From the NCBI GenBank assembly GCA_964030475.1, contig CAXIPT010000004.1:3173145-3237144 (forward strand): a DNA stretch of 64,000 nucleotides, written 5' to 3'. The position numbers were made by a program, and so were the translations under genes. How positions within the stretch are numbered: the first letter of the stretch is position 1; the number at the start of each line of letters is the position of its first letter. The stretch is from Tethya wilhelma (lineage: Eukaryota > Porifera > Demospongiae > Tethyida > Tethyidae). Positions 1 through 12,507 of the stretch are shown piece by piece. The notes under the pieces are model-generated. The model did no database searches. It was not told where the DNA came from and saw only the letters and a program-made list of their open reading frames with translations.

Positions 1-63
1 ACTGAGTGCATGCCGTGACAACTATAAGAATAATTAGCAGGTCCGGCATGCATGGCCTCCAAG

Positions 64-3000
64 CTAGGCACTCCAGCTCAAACCAGTGTTCCTGTATAAT
101 GAAAAGTGTATTATTCAAGTTATAATATTAATCAGTATCATGTTTATAATTATTTCTTTTCATAATGTTTAGCTAAGAATGATTATCAATAGTAGTATTT
201 AATCTATGATAATCATACGTACGGTAGTACGTATAGTAGGAATGGGCCGAATGTCCCATAGACACAATACAAAATGTTGGTCACTATAAAAATCTAGTCA
301 AACAAAATTAAACCTTCAAAGTTGCTCAGGGGCTCTTACTGACAGATTACCAACTGCATGCAAGGCCTAATATTCACAAAAACTTTCCACAGCTCTCGTG
401 GAGAGCGCTAGTGGGAAGCCACCATAGTGCCATTTTTGTTCATCTAACTTACTTACGTACTTACGTACTTCCTAACTGACTTACTTGAAAAGGATTTCCA
501 CAGAACCAGAATGTGTTGAGCCAACTTTGACAGCACAAAGTAAGTTCTTTTCATAGGTACTACATTCCTTGATACTCGTTTTGATCATAAATAGGCCTAA
601 ACAAAAACTAGAAAGCTTTTAAACTTAGTATATAAATTCATGTACTACAATGCAGCCATCTCTGTAGGTAGAGTTCAAAGGTCATTATTCACGTGGCATT
701 ATTATGCGCATGCGCATTAGCTTCTTCCAGCATAAAGTAGTGCACGTAGCCTCTACTCAGCTTTTTGTAGGGACTAACCAGTCTCTAATAGTCTCCATAC
801 TGTAGTGTTGAAAAAAGTGAATGAACAAGTAGTAAAAATTTCAAAAAAATAAATAGTGTAGGAATGGGCAGTGCATTAAAAAGTATTGGAACAAGGTTAA
901 GGCATGTCTCAATTTCGGCACATGACTACTTCATTTTTATACCCGACTCTTTGCTGGCAGTCCAGTTTAAGTTACCTGCTTGTTTTATAATAATTTAGTT
1001 TACTACATAGCATAGCCAACTGATTAGTAGGACTTTGAACCAATGTTTAAATATGCTGTGATACTATTGTCGCACATGCATCATTGGATTTATGACACTG
1101 AGGATCCATCATACGTACGGTAGTACGTATAGTAGGAATGGGCCGCCTGTCCCATAGACACAATACAAAATGTTCACGCTTAAAATTTTTCAGAGAAATA
1201 TAGCTAAGCCTTCAAACATGCTTAGAGGCCTCCCTTAGATAGTTTTCTAACTATACGGATCAACAAAACTCACAAAAGCTTCCTTGAGCACCATGGAGAG
1301 AGCGCTGGCGGGAAGCCAGAACAATGCAATTTTGTTTTCTCCTTTGTGACTTACTTGAACGCGATTTCCAGAGAAATGAAAGACATTGGGCCAACTCTAA
1401 CTGTACAGGGTAACTTGAATTCATCCAAAGTACGTTCTTTGATACTCGTCTGCTGCCCAAAAGTAATCAAACAAAATCTAGGCAGCTTTGAAACTCTCAG
1501 GTACAAATTACTGTACTGTTATGTAGCCATTTTATGTAGGTAAAGGTCGTCAACAGACCACGTGGTTTGCATTAGTGCGCATGCGCATTCAATAGTTCTG
1601 CAAGCACTTGCTTTTTTTGTAGAGTCTCCAAGCAATAACGCCTTAGTGTTGAAAAAAGTGAATGAACAAGTAATAAAAATTTCAAAAAAATAAGCAGTGT
1701 AGGAATGGGCAGTTCTGTAAAAAGCAAGGAAACAAGGCAAGACTCTGAATTTCAGCACATGACTACTTCAATTTTATGCCAAAGTTGCATTGCATGGTTT
1801 TACCTGTATATCTGCTGATACTTCATCCAAATTAGTGAACTAATTGTGTGACTATTGACGTATAATTAGCCTGCAATTGCTCACAGATTTAATAATGAAA
1901 ATGAAGTAGTCATGTGCCGAAATTCAGAGTCTTGCCTTGTTTCCTTGCTTTTTACAGAACTGCCCATTCCTACACTGCTTATTTTTTTGAAATTTTTATT
2001 ACTTGTATGCATGAGGGATCAAGAATAAAAATGAAGTAGTCATGTGCCGAAATTGAGACATGCCTTAAGCTTGTTCCAATACTTTTTAACGCAGTGCCCA
2101 TTCCTACACTATTTTTTTGAAATTTTTACTACTTGTAATCAATTAAAATGTTAATATAACACTGAAACTTATAGTGCTATAGATATATCATAATTTTTCG
2201 TACATCCATGCATGCATGCATGCACTTACAGTATGGTGACATCCAGGTCATTCACACAAGACACAACCGCATCAAGAAAAACATTACCATCGGTGGTGGT
2301 AATGAGCCATGGGTGTGTGGCATAGGTCTTCTGTTCGAATGAATCTCCAGCACTTATGGTACCATAGTACACAGGATCTCCTTGATAATTCACCCAATAG
2401 TAATTAATGGATGCACTTCTTTGGTTCCTTATAGTCAAAGTAAGCTTTTGAGACCCGGAAATTGATTTCAGGCTATACGGGACAGCCACTATATAATTGA
2501 GAACCAAATTATTGTGGCATTTATAATTAGACTAAGTATATACATGAAATTATCAAATTATATGCAGGGTCAGTCTCCCTAAAGCGAGTGGTCAGTGCCA
2601 CACGAGTCACTCTGGTCAGGCTAATTTACTTTGATCATGATGTGGTTAATTTTAATTTTAAAAATGCATAAAAACCACAAGTCTCAGAATGCTTTGATAT
2701 TTTCTCTGGCACCACTCTGATCAACTATCCTGGGGAGAACCCTGATATTATGCATGTAGTTTAATGTTTGTATTATACAAACCTTGAGCACTAGCTTTTT
2801 CATGAAATAGTTGATTGAAAACAAATGCCATCATGCCTGCATGTGCATAATGTATATACAGGCATATTATTATATTAAGACAAAGTAAGAACCATGCATG
2901 CATGTATATCGCCAAGAGTGTATTATAGGGAGAGTACGCAATAACATATATATACATACAGTATTGCATATGCATTTTGACTGAATCACGTCACAATCCA

Positions 3001-3682
3001 TGTGGGTGTCAAATGTGAGTATCATTAAATTTGCTAGCTTGTAGAGCACCTACCAGTTGCTTTAATGATATTCACATTAATTTTGACACTCACTTAATAC
3101 ACATGCAGAATGTGACTCAAAATGCCTCTGCAATATACTGTATGTATGTTGTTGCATACTCTCCCTAATACACTCTTGCATGATATCGGGCATCCACAAA
3201 TTACAATCATGCATGCATGCTGCGGATATATAAGATTGCTCACTTGTTCCATCAGGTTTTGGTGGAGCAGGTTGATCCACACTACCCTCTGCCATGTTAG
3301 CAACTGCATACATTAATAATAATAATAATAATTATTATTATTATTGTAAGGAATCGAGAATTCGAAAGTTAACTCTCCATAAAATTATATATAATGCATG
3401 GATTGCAGTATTCCTATAGAACACACACTATATATAGCTCACATTTCTCGATTGCTTGCTGGAAAGCTTGAAACTTGTTTTCAGTCACCTCTAATTGTTT
3501 CACATGTAAAATATAATATTATAGATCTATAATATTATATTTTACATGTGAAACAATTAATAACACAATACAGCTAGATTTTGCACGAGAAATTGATCCA
3601 ATATACCTGCAGGTAATCGAGGGAAAGCAGCTATCATTTGGAAGCTTAGCACTGCACAGAGTATTGCCAATATCTTCTTCAT
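64..3682 (-). CDS. Secreted VHL-beta-domain-like protein, copy 1 (six exons)
   Basis: Exons read on the minus strand: 3682-3607, 3490-3443, 3303-3244, 2836-2783, 2488-2230 and 91-64, all with GT-AG borders and compatible phases, giving about 174 residues. Exon 1 encodes a signal peptide (MKKILAILCAVLSFQMIAA). Exons 2-4 encode a short linker rich in Gln, Pro and Ala. Exon 5 holds the recognisable domain, with WVNYQGDPVYYG and KTYATHPWLITTTDG, matching the W-x-N-Y-x-G and HPW signatures of the VHL beta domain. The VHL alpha (elongin-binding) helices are absent, so this is unlikely to be an E3 substrate receptor. A paralogue at 15-16 kb shares all exon borders. Exon 5 has a TAA straight after its last base if unspliced; the terminal exon is inferred because both paralogues keep it with a stop at the same codon. 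Intron 5 is filled with transposon copies. The function is unknown. Confidence 0.72.
209..940 (+). mobile_element. Transposon family A, copy 1 (non-autonomous)
   Basis: This stretch aligns along most of its length with 1107-1772. Both begin with an ATACGTACGGTAGTACGTAT near-palindrome followed by AGGAATGGGCC. Both end with AGGAATGGGCAGT and a tail ending CATGACTACTTCA. No transposase reading frame is present. It lies in the last intron of the VHL-like gene. It carries an internal TGCGCATGCGCA at 705-716. Confidence 0.7.
1107..1772 (+). mobile_element. Transposon family A, copy 2 (non-autonomous)
   Basis: Second, slightly shorter copy of the element at 209-940, with the same ends and an internal TGCGCATGCGCA at 1576-1587. 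Short open frames inside it do not resemble proteins. The segment after the n at 12507 is a reverse-strand copy of its left half. Confidence 0.7.
1890..2145 (-). mobile_element. Two tandem right-end fragments of family A, inverted
   Basis: Bases 1895-2008 are the reverse complement of the right end of copy 2. Bases 2029-2140 are the reverse complement of the right end of copy 1. Each fragment follows the subtype of one of the two full copies, so they probably arose with them as nested or hairpin-forming insertions. Confidence 0.6.
3492..3559. repeat. Perfect 68-bp palindrome
   Basis: Every base from 3492 to 3525 pairs with 3559 to 3526, with no spacer; the centre is AGATCT. It lies in intron 1 of the first VHL-like gene, and its left edge supplies most of the 3' splice site of exon 2. 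The paralogous intron at 16037-16124 lacks it. Confidence 0.95.
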
Positions 3683-4217
3683 GATCGGTATAGGTGCTTG
3701 AAGGCGTGACTGTAAACTTTGAAGACTCCAATAAGTTGGATATATACGGACACTGATGAATATATTCTTATTAGCTTGAGTCCGGCCCAAATAGAGCCAG
3801 CAACTTGCCAGTGTTAAATGAAGGCCCTGACTGTGCATGTACAAGCCTCAACACATTTTAATTATTTCACCACATTGCATGCACTTGCTTGATAGACTAT
3901 ATTTAAAGTGTTGTTCTTTCATTTGTCAGCTTATGTACCACCCATGTAGCAGTTAATTGGTTTTACTGACACTCAACACCTAGGCAGATGTCATGTTCCA
4001 ATAACTGTTAAGAGTTTTGTGTGTTGTTATTTGGGATATTTCCTTGGTAAGCTTACTCTGACACTTTGCACAATGTAACAGAAACAAGAACTATATATAA
4101 TTATACTAGAGAAACAGGGAAAGTTCAAACATACATATTGTAATAATTATAACACCAATTAACATTAATATCACTTCACAATTCATTATGTATTTAAGTG
4201 AATAAACATTTATAATT

Positions 4218-4490
4218 GAATCATTATGTACAAATACAAAAAACATTAGAAATGTAATGAATGGCCAAATCATCAAAAAGTGAGCAAACAAGATAGGAAT
4301 GGTTGTTAGGTTGAGCGAGTTCATTTCACAGTGTCACATATGTTCATATCCCTACTGTGCTCAATGACATTGTAGACACAGGAAGGAAGTCGCTCAATCT
4401 AACAACCATTCCTATCTTGTTTGCTCACTTTTTGATGATTTGGCCATTCCTATGTTTGATTTACATTTCTAACAGTTTTTTGTACTTGTT
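4218..4490. mobile_element. Inverted-repeat element (MITE-like)
   Basis: The arm at about 4218-4316 is nearly the reverse complement of 4390-4490. The shared core contains GGAATGGTTGTTAG and its complement. A spacer of about 70 bases separates the arms. No coding sequence was seen. Confidence 0.65.
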
Positions 4491-5486
4491 TGTTCTATTT
4501 TCTTCGAATAATTGTTTATAATATCGGTAGAATTTAGTCTTTAGCCTGAGCAGAGAACTTGCCAACAGCCCTCAGTATGGGCACACCTCAGTACCAGTCA
4601 CATGCAGACATCTGGACATGCCTTGCAGACAGCTGAGACTTTGAAAACTTTTTTGGTTTGAATCACTAAGCAAGCTGAGGATTTGGAAATTGAGCAGGTG
4701 TCAGGGTATGTATACCCTGTGTTCATGCAAGTGCTTGGTGGCTGGCATGTGTGTTGGGGAAGGATGTTGACAATGCTGAAGTTAGCCTCTCTCTTCTTCA
4801 TCCACATGGGCCTAGCCGATCATACACACACATATCCCACAGCACGAGATGTTATCACATTGCCTTTGTCAAGTATTTTAACTCTCGTTGAACCTAGAAC
4901 TACCACTGGACGTACATACAACATACTCCAAGAAGATAGCAGAGCTTCTACAGCTAAACTAAAACCATTTCATAATCAAGATTACAGTTATTTTGATCAC
5001 ATTAAAATATTAGAATGTACAACCACATACATAAGACATCATATCTCTTGAACCCATTTTGGTCCCATAACCAAACTTCTGGTGTTTGAAGAGTGATACC
5101 ATAGCAACATTATATTAAAGTATGAAAAAAATTGAAATATCCCGAACTGTTTAAAAAGCGAATCTAATTATGACGATGTTTGACCTTTGACCTACTATCG
5201 TCTGGGAAACCTTTCAAGTACATGAAATGAAAGCTTACTGCATGTGGTACAACATTATCATATTAGTTTTTCATGAAATTGATCTAGCTACTTTCGAGAA
5301 AATTTCAGTTAAAGGTAGCAAGGTAGACAAAAAAACTCAAAAAAATGGCAACTTTAATTGCGTATATCTCAGAAGCCATACAATATCAACCAAAATTATT
5401 CATACTGGATTGATGTCCTAGGACCCTCTACACATGCACCAATTATCAAGGAAATCCAAGAGGGTCTGTCATTTTTCATGTTGATC
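4491..5486. other. Intergenic, no gene recognised
   Basis: The longest open frame is 122 codons at 4683-5051 (+). It has no recognisable domain and unlikely composition. No promoter, RNA or repeat was identified. Confidence 0.5.
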
Positions 5487-6843
5487 TCACATGGAATGAC
5501 CCACAAACAACACATCTTTCCCTTCATGAGCTTCAATTTCAGCTGCTACAGTTTCCATTAATTCTCTGTTGCTATGGTAACACAGATCTTTTACACTCTG
5601 AGCTTCTTGGACTTGCTTCTCTCTCAGCCGAAGAAGAATGACTAGTGAATATTCTCTCAAAGCATCAATTTCATCCCACCTCCTACAAAGCTCCCCCACA
5701 CATGTGCTCTTCCCAACACCAGGTGCACCATGTATGTACACACACTTCATTTTACGCTGACCTTCTACTGGCTTCATCACCTTCTCCAGTTTGATGGGCT
5801 CATTCTTCTGAAGGATCTCATCGACATGTCCGTGAAGAGTAGCTCTTGTGAACTCATCTGCTTCTGAGCGAGTGATTTGATCACTCTTTACGATAGCAAG
5901 GTTGATGAATTCACTGCATGTGAGGTTCAGGACTTTGTCTGATTGCTTCAACTCACTTTGATACACTCCTTTGAGGTACATGGCATAGCGTTGGATTGGG
6001 GTCTGGGGAACATTGTGACTTTCAGCTTGAAAATCTACATACATAATAATATATATACATTATATAAACTATAAATTTTAAGAAATCAGTGCACCTAGGG
6101 ATGTAAGAGATTACCATCATGGTTGGTTTTGTGTTGTGCTAATGATTACAATGAAATAATTTTAATGTTCATGTGTGTGAGTTATAGTGCTATTGTGTAT
6201 AACTAAATGAATTTGTAATTGCTATAATTCATGCATGACCACAATTATAGTAATGAATATAATCATACTATTCCTGACACTCTCTCCCTTAAAACGTAGA
6301 CAGACTTAATCAAATGTTACAATACATGCATAGTTAATTGCATGCATGTATGTGCTTACTTTATTGACACCTGATTTTGTAAATCTCATCCCCAATTCCG
6401 TTTTGATTAATTTTTCTCAACTTTTCAATCAGTACCTCCCATGTTAGCTGCTCTCCACAGTTAGATGTCACTTGGTCTTCTTTTCGTAGCCAAGCTCTCA
6501 CCATGTCATCAGGTAGGGAGAGCATGTTGTCAAGTGAAAAGGGATTCATTGACAAGCCTAGCAGATTGCCAAGTTGTTTGATCTGATCACGGTTTAGTTT
6601 CTTCAAATGGAGTACCACTTCAGTAAAATCCATATCACCTGTGAGTGAGTGAGATCAGTATAATGGCATACATCTGTATTATAATTGTATGTAACTGCAT
6701 GTCCTCTATATTATCACTATAGCTGTTAGATTGTAGAGATTACTTCTCACTGAGTATACTACACCTCAGCAAACTCATGCTCATGCTGTGCGTGCTTTAT
6801 ATACACTAGTAGACATACCTATTTTGTGTGTTGTTGCTGCCAT
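5487..6843 (-). pseudogene. Broken Death-NACHT NLR gene
   Basis: Exon 1 (6843-6819) starts MAATTHKI. Exon 2 (6638-6360) encodes a Death-like fold, with MVRAWLRKEDQ and LTWEVLIEKLRKI. Exon 3 starts at 6034 and encodes the N-terminal part of a NACHT domain with Walker A GAPGVGKST. Two defects are visible. Exon 2 carries an in-frame TAA at 6363-6361, one base before its GTAAGC donor, although the splice phases otherwise fit. Exon 3 loses similarity to the NLR at 9862-12506 inside Walker B, after VLFV, and stops four codons later. The ATPase core, winged-helix and LRR regions are missing. It could still yield a Death-domain-only peptide of about 98 residues from exons 1-2. Innate-immune NLRs of this architecture are expanded in sponges. 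Confidence 0.75.
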
Positions 6844-8536
6844 GACTCAATTGGAGAACTCAGTCTAGTTGTATACTACTAGGTTGATCAGTTTAGAATC
6901 AGAGTATGCAGAAAAGATCAGTCTTTAATAGTCTTATAACTTTCAGCTACAAAAGAGGGCGTTGCCAGATAAGGAATTGCAAAAGGGGGCGTTTCCCACA
7001 GTGCAAAGTTTAAAGTTGAGCACTAATTTAGAATTTAACCCTCAAGTCACTCAACATGAAATTCATGGTAGTATCTATGGTGACATGTGGATTGTGCATG
7101 ATGTGTGTTTTCTTTCATGCACTGCAATGTGCTGTGACATGTCTGATGATATCATACACACACTGACAGCTAGCCTGAGGGTGTCAGAGCTCAGCCTATG
7201 TGATATTTCCAATGAGAACAGTTAAGACAATGTGGGATTTGGAGTAAGTTGGTCCATACCTACACCTGTCCATAAGTGAGGACAGTTCTGTTTGTGTGTT
7301 TAGGTGGTCCAGGAGTACTGACTTCAAGTGTCTCTCTCTTTCAGAGATCTCTCCAACAGTCAGCCTCCAGAGATACACTTTATGACAATATACCATGGAG
7401 TAGAGCATTATCATATATCTAAGCCTGTAATATTGGTGCACTTTGTTGTAGGTCATATAGCTATGGTTTACCAAGCTGCTGCTTGTAGTGCTCAGTGATC
7501 GTGAAAATTGTTGAATGTGTCACGGATCTCAGATACCAGGCTCCCCTTCTCCTTTCTATCAGTGCAAAGGTCAATAGGAAGCCTGGGGACTAGGCTATAA
7601 AAATTTTAACACACGTAGCAGAGAGTATTTGTGAACTGCATGTTTGTGTTCATTATGTTTGTATTATGTAGGTCCCACACCAGCTGCATTTTGTTAAACT
7701 GGTTGGATTCAGTGGTGGGGCAATACCATGCACTCAATGTGGTCTCAGTGCAGCAGTCTTCCCCAGTCTACTCTTCTAGAGCCTGGGAGTATACCACCAC
7801 ATGATGAAGGAGCAACACCAGCAGGTAGCAAGGGACATAATGGCCTATACAGAATTGAATTTGCTTGCTCCAGAGCTGCTATCTTTGTGTTTAATATGTT
7901 TTGTATTATGTAGGTCTCACACCAGCTGTGTCAAAGATGAACTTGCTGAACTGGTTGGATTCAGTGGTCGGATAATATTGTGTCCTCGATGTTGTATTAG
8001 TACACCATTCCTGCCCCGGCTACTACTAGAGAGGTGTCTATCATCACATCATGAAAGGGGCACACCAGTAAATTGAATGCAATATTGTGGCTTTGAATGT
8101 GGTGTGCCAAACTGCCGGCATCTCCACTGGTAAGTATTCATGTTGTCAGGTATGTTATTTTATGCATGCATTGCAATGTTAAACTGGCCATAAGTGCTGT
8201 AGTTATTTGCCAGTCAGACTTGTACTGAGCCTGAAGGGTTATGAATTAAATCAACTTTGTATCCTTTGATTTTATCCAAAAGTGGGCAATCTATATATCA
8301 TTTGAAAGCTCTTTTTATGCTGATTATGATGGTACAAGTTCCATTTTCATATAACTAACCATTAACTAATAATATTTTAAAATATATAGTCAGTATAAAG
8401 AAAGCACCTAAAAACACTTTGTGTATATTTATGAATAAGAAGGTCATATGAAACTAGGACCTTTGCCATTACAATAAAAGCATTCAAATGATATCCATTT
8501 TGTTGTGTTTTGCAAAATGTAGGCACGTACACCGTC

Positions 8537-8561
8537 ACACACACACACACACACACACACC

Positions 8562-8633
<72 letters not shown>

Positions 8634-8639
8634 CACACA

Positions 8640-8688
<49 letters not shown>
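8537..8688. repeat. (CA)n microsatellite, interrupted
   Basis: About 150 bases of CA dinucleotides with scattered AA and CC interruptions. The His/Thr-rich and Cys/Val-rich frames across it are repeat artefacts. Confidence 0.97.
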
Positions 8689-9489
8689 TTGCCTTTTTAT
8701 AATGCTTACGGTACTTCTTTAATCTCACTCTGTACATGTACATGTATCTTCAACACCCATATGTAGGCTATGTTGAGTGTTTGTACTCCTGAAGCAGTCA
8801 GAATGCTCCAAGATGCTCCACTGACACACTTACAACCAAGTGGCTCTGGACTGTGTCACTGCAAGCTAGCCTAAGGATTGATGGATGGTAAGCAGCCCTC
8901 ATATTACACACACATTATGTAATGCCACTCACATCTACCCTGTATGTCATTCATATACCCGTCACTAATTGTATCAGGCTCTCTCCCTAGCTGCTTGTTT
9001 TCAAAGGAAGTTAATAAAGTAGCCTGTGAACAATGCTAGCATACAGCCACTAGAATGTACACATGCCTACACTGACACTATGACACATGATACTATTTTG
9101 ACTACATGTCCTTATGGTACATACTTTATGATTGGCTGAGTGCCTTCTTTTGTATCTTCACCATCCAGGCAGCTGCTAAGACTGAGGCTACATGGTGATA
9201 GCATGACTGTGTTTGTAATCCTGAAGAAGCCAGACTGCTAGCTGTATACAAGATGTCCCAATGAGCCACTTACTAACAAAATCCATGGCTTTGACCGTCT
9301 CATTGCAAGTCCAAGGATTGTATCAGATGGTAAGCAACTTGTGTATGTAGAATGTACATGTGTTCTTGAGCATATAATCAGCAATCCATATTAACACCCA
9401 AACTCAGTCTCTTCTAAGTTAGTTAAATGGACTGAAGATCAGTCCATTTAACAAAAAATGAATTTTTGTACAAAATAGAGACGGTACAA

Positions 9490-9574
9490 CAATAACACCC
9501 CAATAAGAACATACCCTGAATAACGGACACAGGCTGTGTCCCAAAGTGTCCGTAATTCGGAAAGTCTACTGTAT
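9490..9574. mobile_element. Solo end of a dispersed repeat (TCTACTGTA terminus)
   Basis: Closely matches 47038-47121, with CACCCCAATAA, AACGGACACAGG and a terminal AGTCTACTGTA. Only one arm is present here, while the 47-kb copy has both arms. Confidence 0.6.
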
Positions 9575-9861
9575 AGAATGTGTGCATATTCCTCAGTGAG
9601 TGAGCATTTTATCAACAGTCCCTATTTGCTATAATGACATTGAGTTTCTCGTAATGCTTGCTAACATGCTGAAAATGTAATTCAGAACTTGTCAGAAGTT
9701 GATCATTGAGTAAAACTTATGTGAATATACTATTGTGGGAGAATACTTTTTGTTTGCACAAAAATCTCAATTGATTTATCTCTAAACATCAAGTACAACA
9801 AATAAAATGATAAAATAAAGTTATAATGATAATAATTAGTACATCAGTGATAATTTAAAAA

Positions 9862-12506
9862 TTAAAATATCAGATGAATGCGTGGATCTAATTCTTTTTC
9901 TATCTGTGATAAAAATCTTCTACAGTCTATGCTAAGTAATTTCAGAGTGTGGTTTTTTTGAAGAGCATCATTTAGAGTAAATAAACGGTCCTCAGTGATT
10001 ATGAACTGCACCTCATAATTTTGTAATTTTAACGTTTCCAATGTTTGATTAGTACAGAGCAGTTCTACCAATGATTGTACATGAGCATCTTTTTGAAACT
10101 GATCCATGGGACACGTATATGGAATCTGCATGGTTATTGAAAAGTACTTTGCATGTGAATTCGGACACATTGCCATTATGACTAAATCGACTAATTCTTT
10201 CTCATAAAAAGTTATAGCTATTTGGGCTAGGTTCTTGTTTTTTTGCAGCAAATGTGTAGCCTTTTTTGTCCAAGAATTAAGCGCAAGATCCACAACCTCC
10301 AGTGATGATGGCGAGAATACTGCCTCTAACATTTCCTCTGTGATCTTAGGTACAAAATCGTCATGATTAATTGTCAGCTCCTTCAGACTAGAAGATGGAG
10401 ATATCAAACCTGACAAAGCTTTTGTATCAAGATAACCAATTTTACGGCTAGGTATGAGCAAAACTGTCAAATGCTTGAGGCAAGATAGATTGTAAAAAAG
10501 TTTTACTAATCCTCCCTTTTTGAGTTTGTAACTGTTATTACTGATATCAAGCTTCTTCAGGTTGATCATTAGAGGAATTAGGTCAGCAAGTTGATTGAAA
10601 GCATTTGAATCTAGATTGCATTTATGCAGATTAAGAGAAACTATGTTTTTTTGAGGTGGGTTATTATTAGAGGCACATGTAAATAGTCCATGTTTCAGCA
10701 TCTCAACTAAAGCACCACTATGAGAACTATTGTTTGCCAAATTTAATTCCCATGTACACTTGCTCTTGGCTACACAATAACCGAGAGCAAAGAAATCAAA
10801 TAGACTGGCCTCTTTAGGAGGACCATGCCCTAAATAGTGCATGCCGCGTTCCTGGCCTGCAAAGTAAAGAAGATACACTGGTTCAGATTTACCCAGCACA
10901 AAATTGAAATCAACTTTGTCTTGAGCTTCATACAAGCAAAAAGCAATGAATGGAGACAAGCACATATGGCCATCATATATGTGGCCTCGTTTGGCAGTTA
11001 CAATTTCCCACCCTACTCCGTGGAATCCAGTTAGACCAGCTACAAATTTCCAAACCACATCCCAACCATATTCTGAATCATCCTTTTCTGAATCATCCTC
11101 TTCTGAATCATCCTCTTCTAACACCCTCTGCTTATCATTCGGTAGAAACTTAGTTCTCAATGAAAAGCGGTTGTCCGAATCGTAGCTTTTGACATAATTT
11201 GTTCCACAATACTTCTCAAACATCTCCTGCTGATTGCTAGGTGGGAATTGTGAAATGTAAAATGCAGCAAGAAACTCTTGCAGGGTGAGATGCAAGAAGC
11301 TATGTGAAATAGATGCTTTTCTTCTCATGCTTAACTCAGTTGGAGAATTCATGAAGCCAAAATGGACAAAGCTATTGGGAAGATTGTGAAATATTACCTC
11401 ATTTCTTTCAAGGCCTTCAAAAGCGAGTTTAGCTAATGAACCAAATGGCTCTAGTAGTTGTGGTGGTAGGTCTTGTAAACTTTCAGTTTCTGAGAGTTGC
11501 TCTACTAATGGGTCATCCTCACCTAAGTGTCGTTGCAGTAGTGTCAGACTCAATTCAGTATATAGTTGAGTCATGGTTTGGGGAATAGGCCTATTGGCTG
11601 TTTTGATAACTACTGATCTCTTGCAACTGAAAATTTCTGCTGTTATTGCACAATTCAATGGAATGTACATCAAGCTTCTGATAGCTGGATGGGTGGATAT
11701 GTAGGTCATGAAGTCAGCTAGTACGTCAGGTTGGGAAGCAAAGAAGGATTCAGCATACTGATCAATATTCTCTTGTGTAAAGCCTATCACTTCTATTTCC
11801 TTGTGTATCTGAGGTTTGGCTGCCTTAAAAAGAGCAGCAGTAGCAGAAGGTCTACTAGTAACCAGCACTGAGCGATGGGAAAGGTACCTACCACAGATTA
11901 GCTTAACAAATATAGATTCCTTTTGAAGGGAAGCAGGGAGCTCATCAAAGCCATCTAGTACAAACAACACACCTTTCCCCTCACATGCTTCAATGTCAGC
12001 TGCTACAGCTTCCTGTACCTCTCTGTTGCTATGATAACACAGATCTTTCACACTCTTTGCTTCTTGCACTTTCTTCTCTCTCAGTCGAAGAAGAATGACT
12101 AGTGAATATTCTCTTAAAGCATCAATTTCATCCCACCTCCTACAAAGCTCCCCCACACACGTGCTCTTCCCAACACCAGGTGCACCATGTATGTAGACAC
12201 ACTTCGTTATATGCTGACCTTCTACCGGCTTCATCACCTCCTCCAGTTTGATAGGCTCCTTCCTCCGAACAATCTCATCGACATGTCCGTGAAGAGTAGC
12301 TCTTGTGAACTCATCGGCTTCTGAGCGACTGATTCGATCACTCTTCACGAGAGCAAGGTTAATGAATTCGCCACATGTGAGGTTGGGAAACTTGTCTGAT
12401 GATATTATTGCACTTTGATATACTCCTTTGAGGTACATGGCATAGCGCTGGATTGGGGTCTGTGGAACACTCCATCTATGTATTTTAGCTTGAGCCAGAG
12501 GATCTA
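9862..12506 (-). CDS. NACHT-LRR (NLR) innate-immune receptor, 5' end missing
   Basis: A long open frame in one exon. Walker A (GAPGVGKST) lies near 12160-12185. Walker B (VLFVLDGFDELP) lies near 11940-11970, followed by an SRPSAT sensor-like segment. A winged-helix-type region follows (around ISHSFLHLTLQEFLAAFYIS), then an acidic stretch with repeated DDSE. C-terminal leucine-rich repeats occupy roughly 9880-10700 (for example VSLNLHKCNLDSNAF and LKKLDISNNSYK). NLRs oligomerise on nucleotide binding to signal from cytosolic ligands. The protein begins about 15 codons before a VPQTPIQRYAMYLK segment shared with the broken copy at 5.5-6.0 kb. The upstream Death-domain exon is not seen because the contig ends at n 12507. 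The frame runs on past the n, but the extra 47 residues come from transposon sequence and are not part of the protein. Confidence 0.88.
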
Positions 12507-12507
12507 N
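12507..12507. other. Single n: probable contig join
   Basis: NLR coding sequence lies to the left and a transposon interrupted in mid-element starts immediately to the right. That is the behaviour of a collapsed scaffold gap. Confidence 0.75.

Larger units (their letters stand above)
6844..9861. other. Intergenic between the two NLR genes
   Basis: No gene is recognised. Two loosely similar stretches occur at 7675-7760 and 7915-8010 (shared GAACTGGTTGGATTCAGTGG-like core). Another pair lies at 8780-8890 and 9200-9335, each ending in GGTAAGCA-like sequence that could be decayed exon ends. These may be relics of an older gene, but no protein family is evident. It also includes a long (CA)n tract. 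Confidence 0.4.

Noticed and set aside
1260..1758. Open frames of 60-79 codons inside transposon family A
   Set aside because: Not conserved between the two element copies and unlike any transposase.
4683..5051. 122-codon plus-strand frame
   Set aside because: No domain, signal peptide or homologue recognised; neighbouring sequence is AT-rich intergenic.
7728..8076. Possible exons with GGTTGGATTCAGTGG repeats between the NLR genes
   Set aside because: Frames are short, break between copies and show no NLR or other domain; kept only as an unexplained repeat.
8377..8766. Several 70-103 codon frames of Cys/Val or His/Thr
   Set aside because: They are translations of the (CA)n microsatellite. 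The same applies to frames around 22.7, 24.3, 27.1, 28.9 and 29.8 kb.
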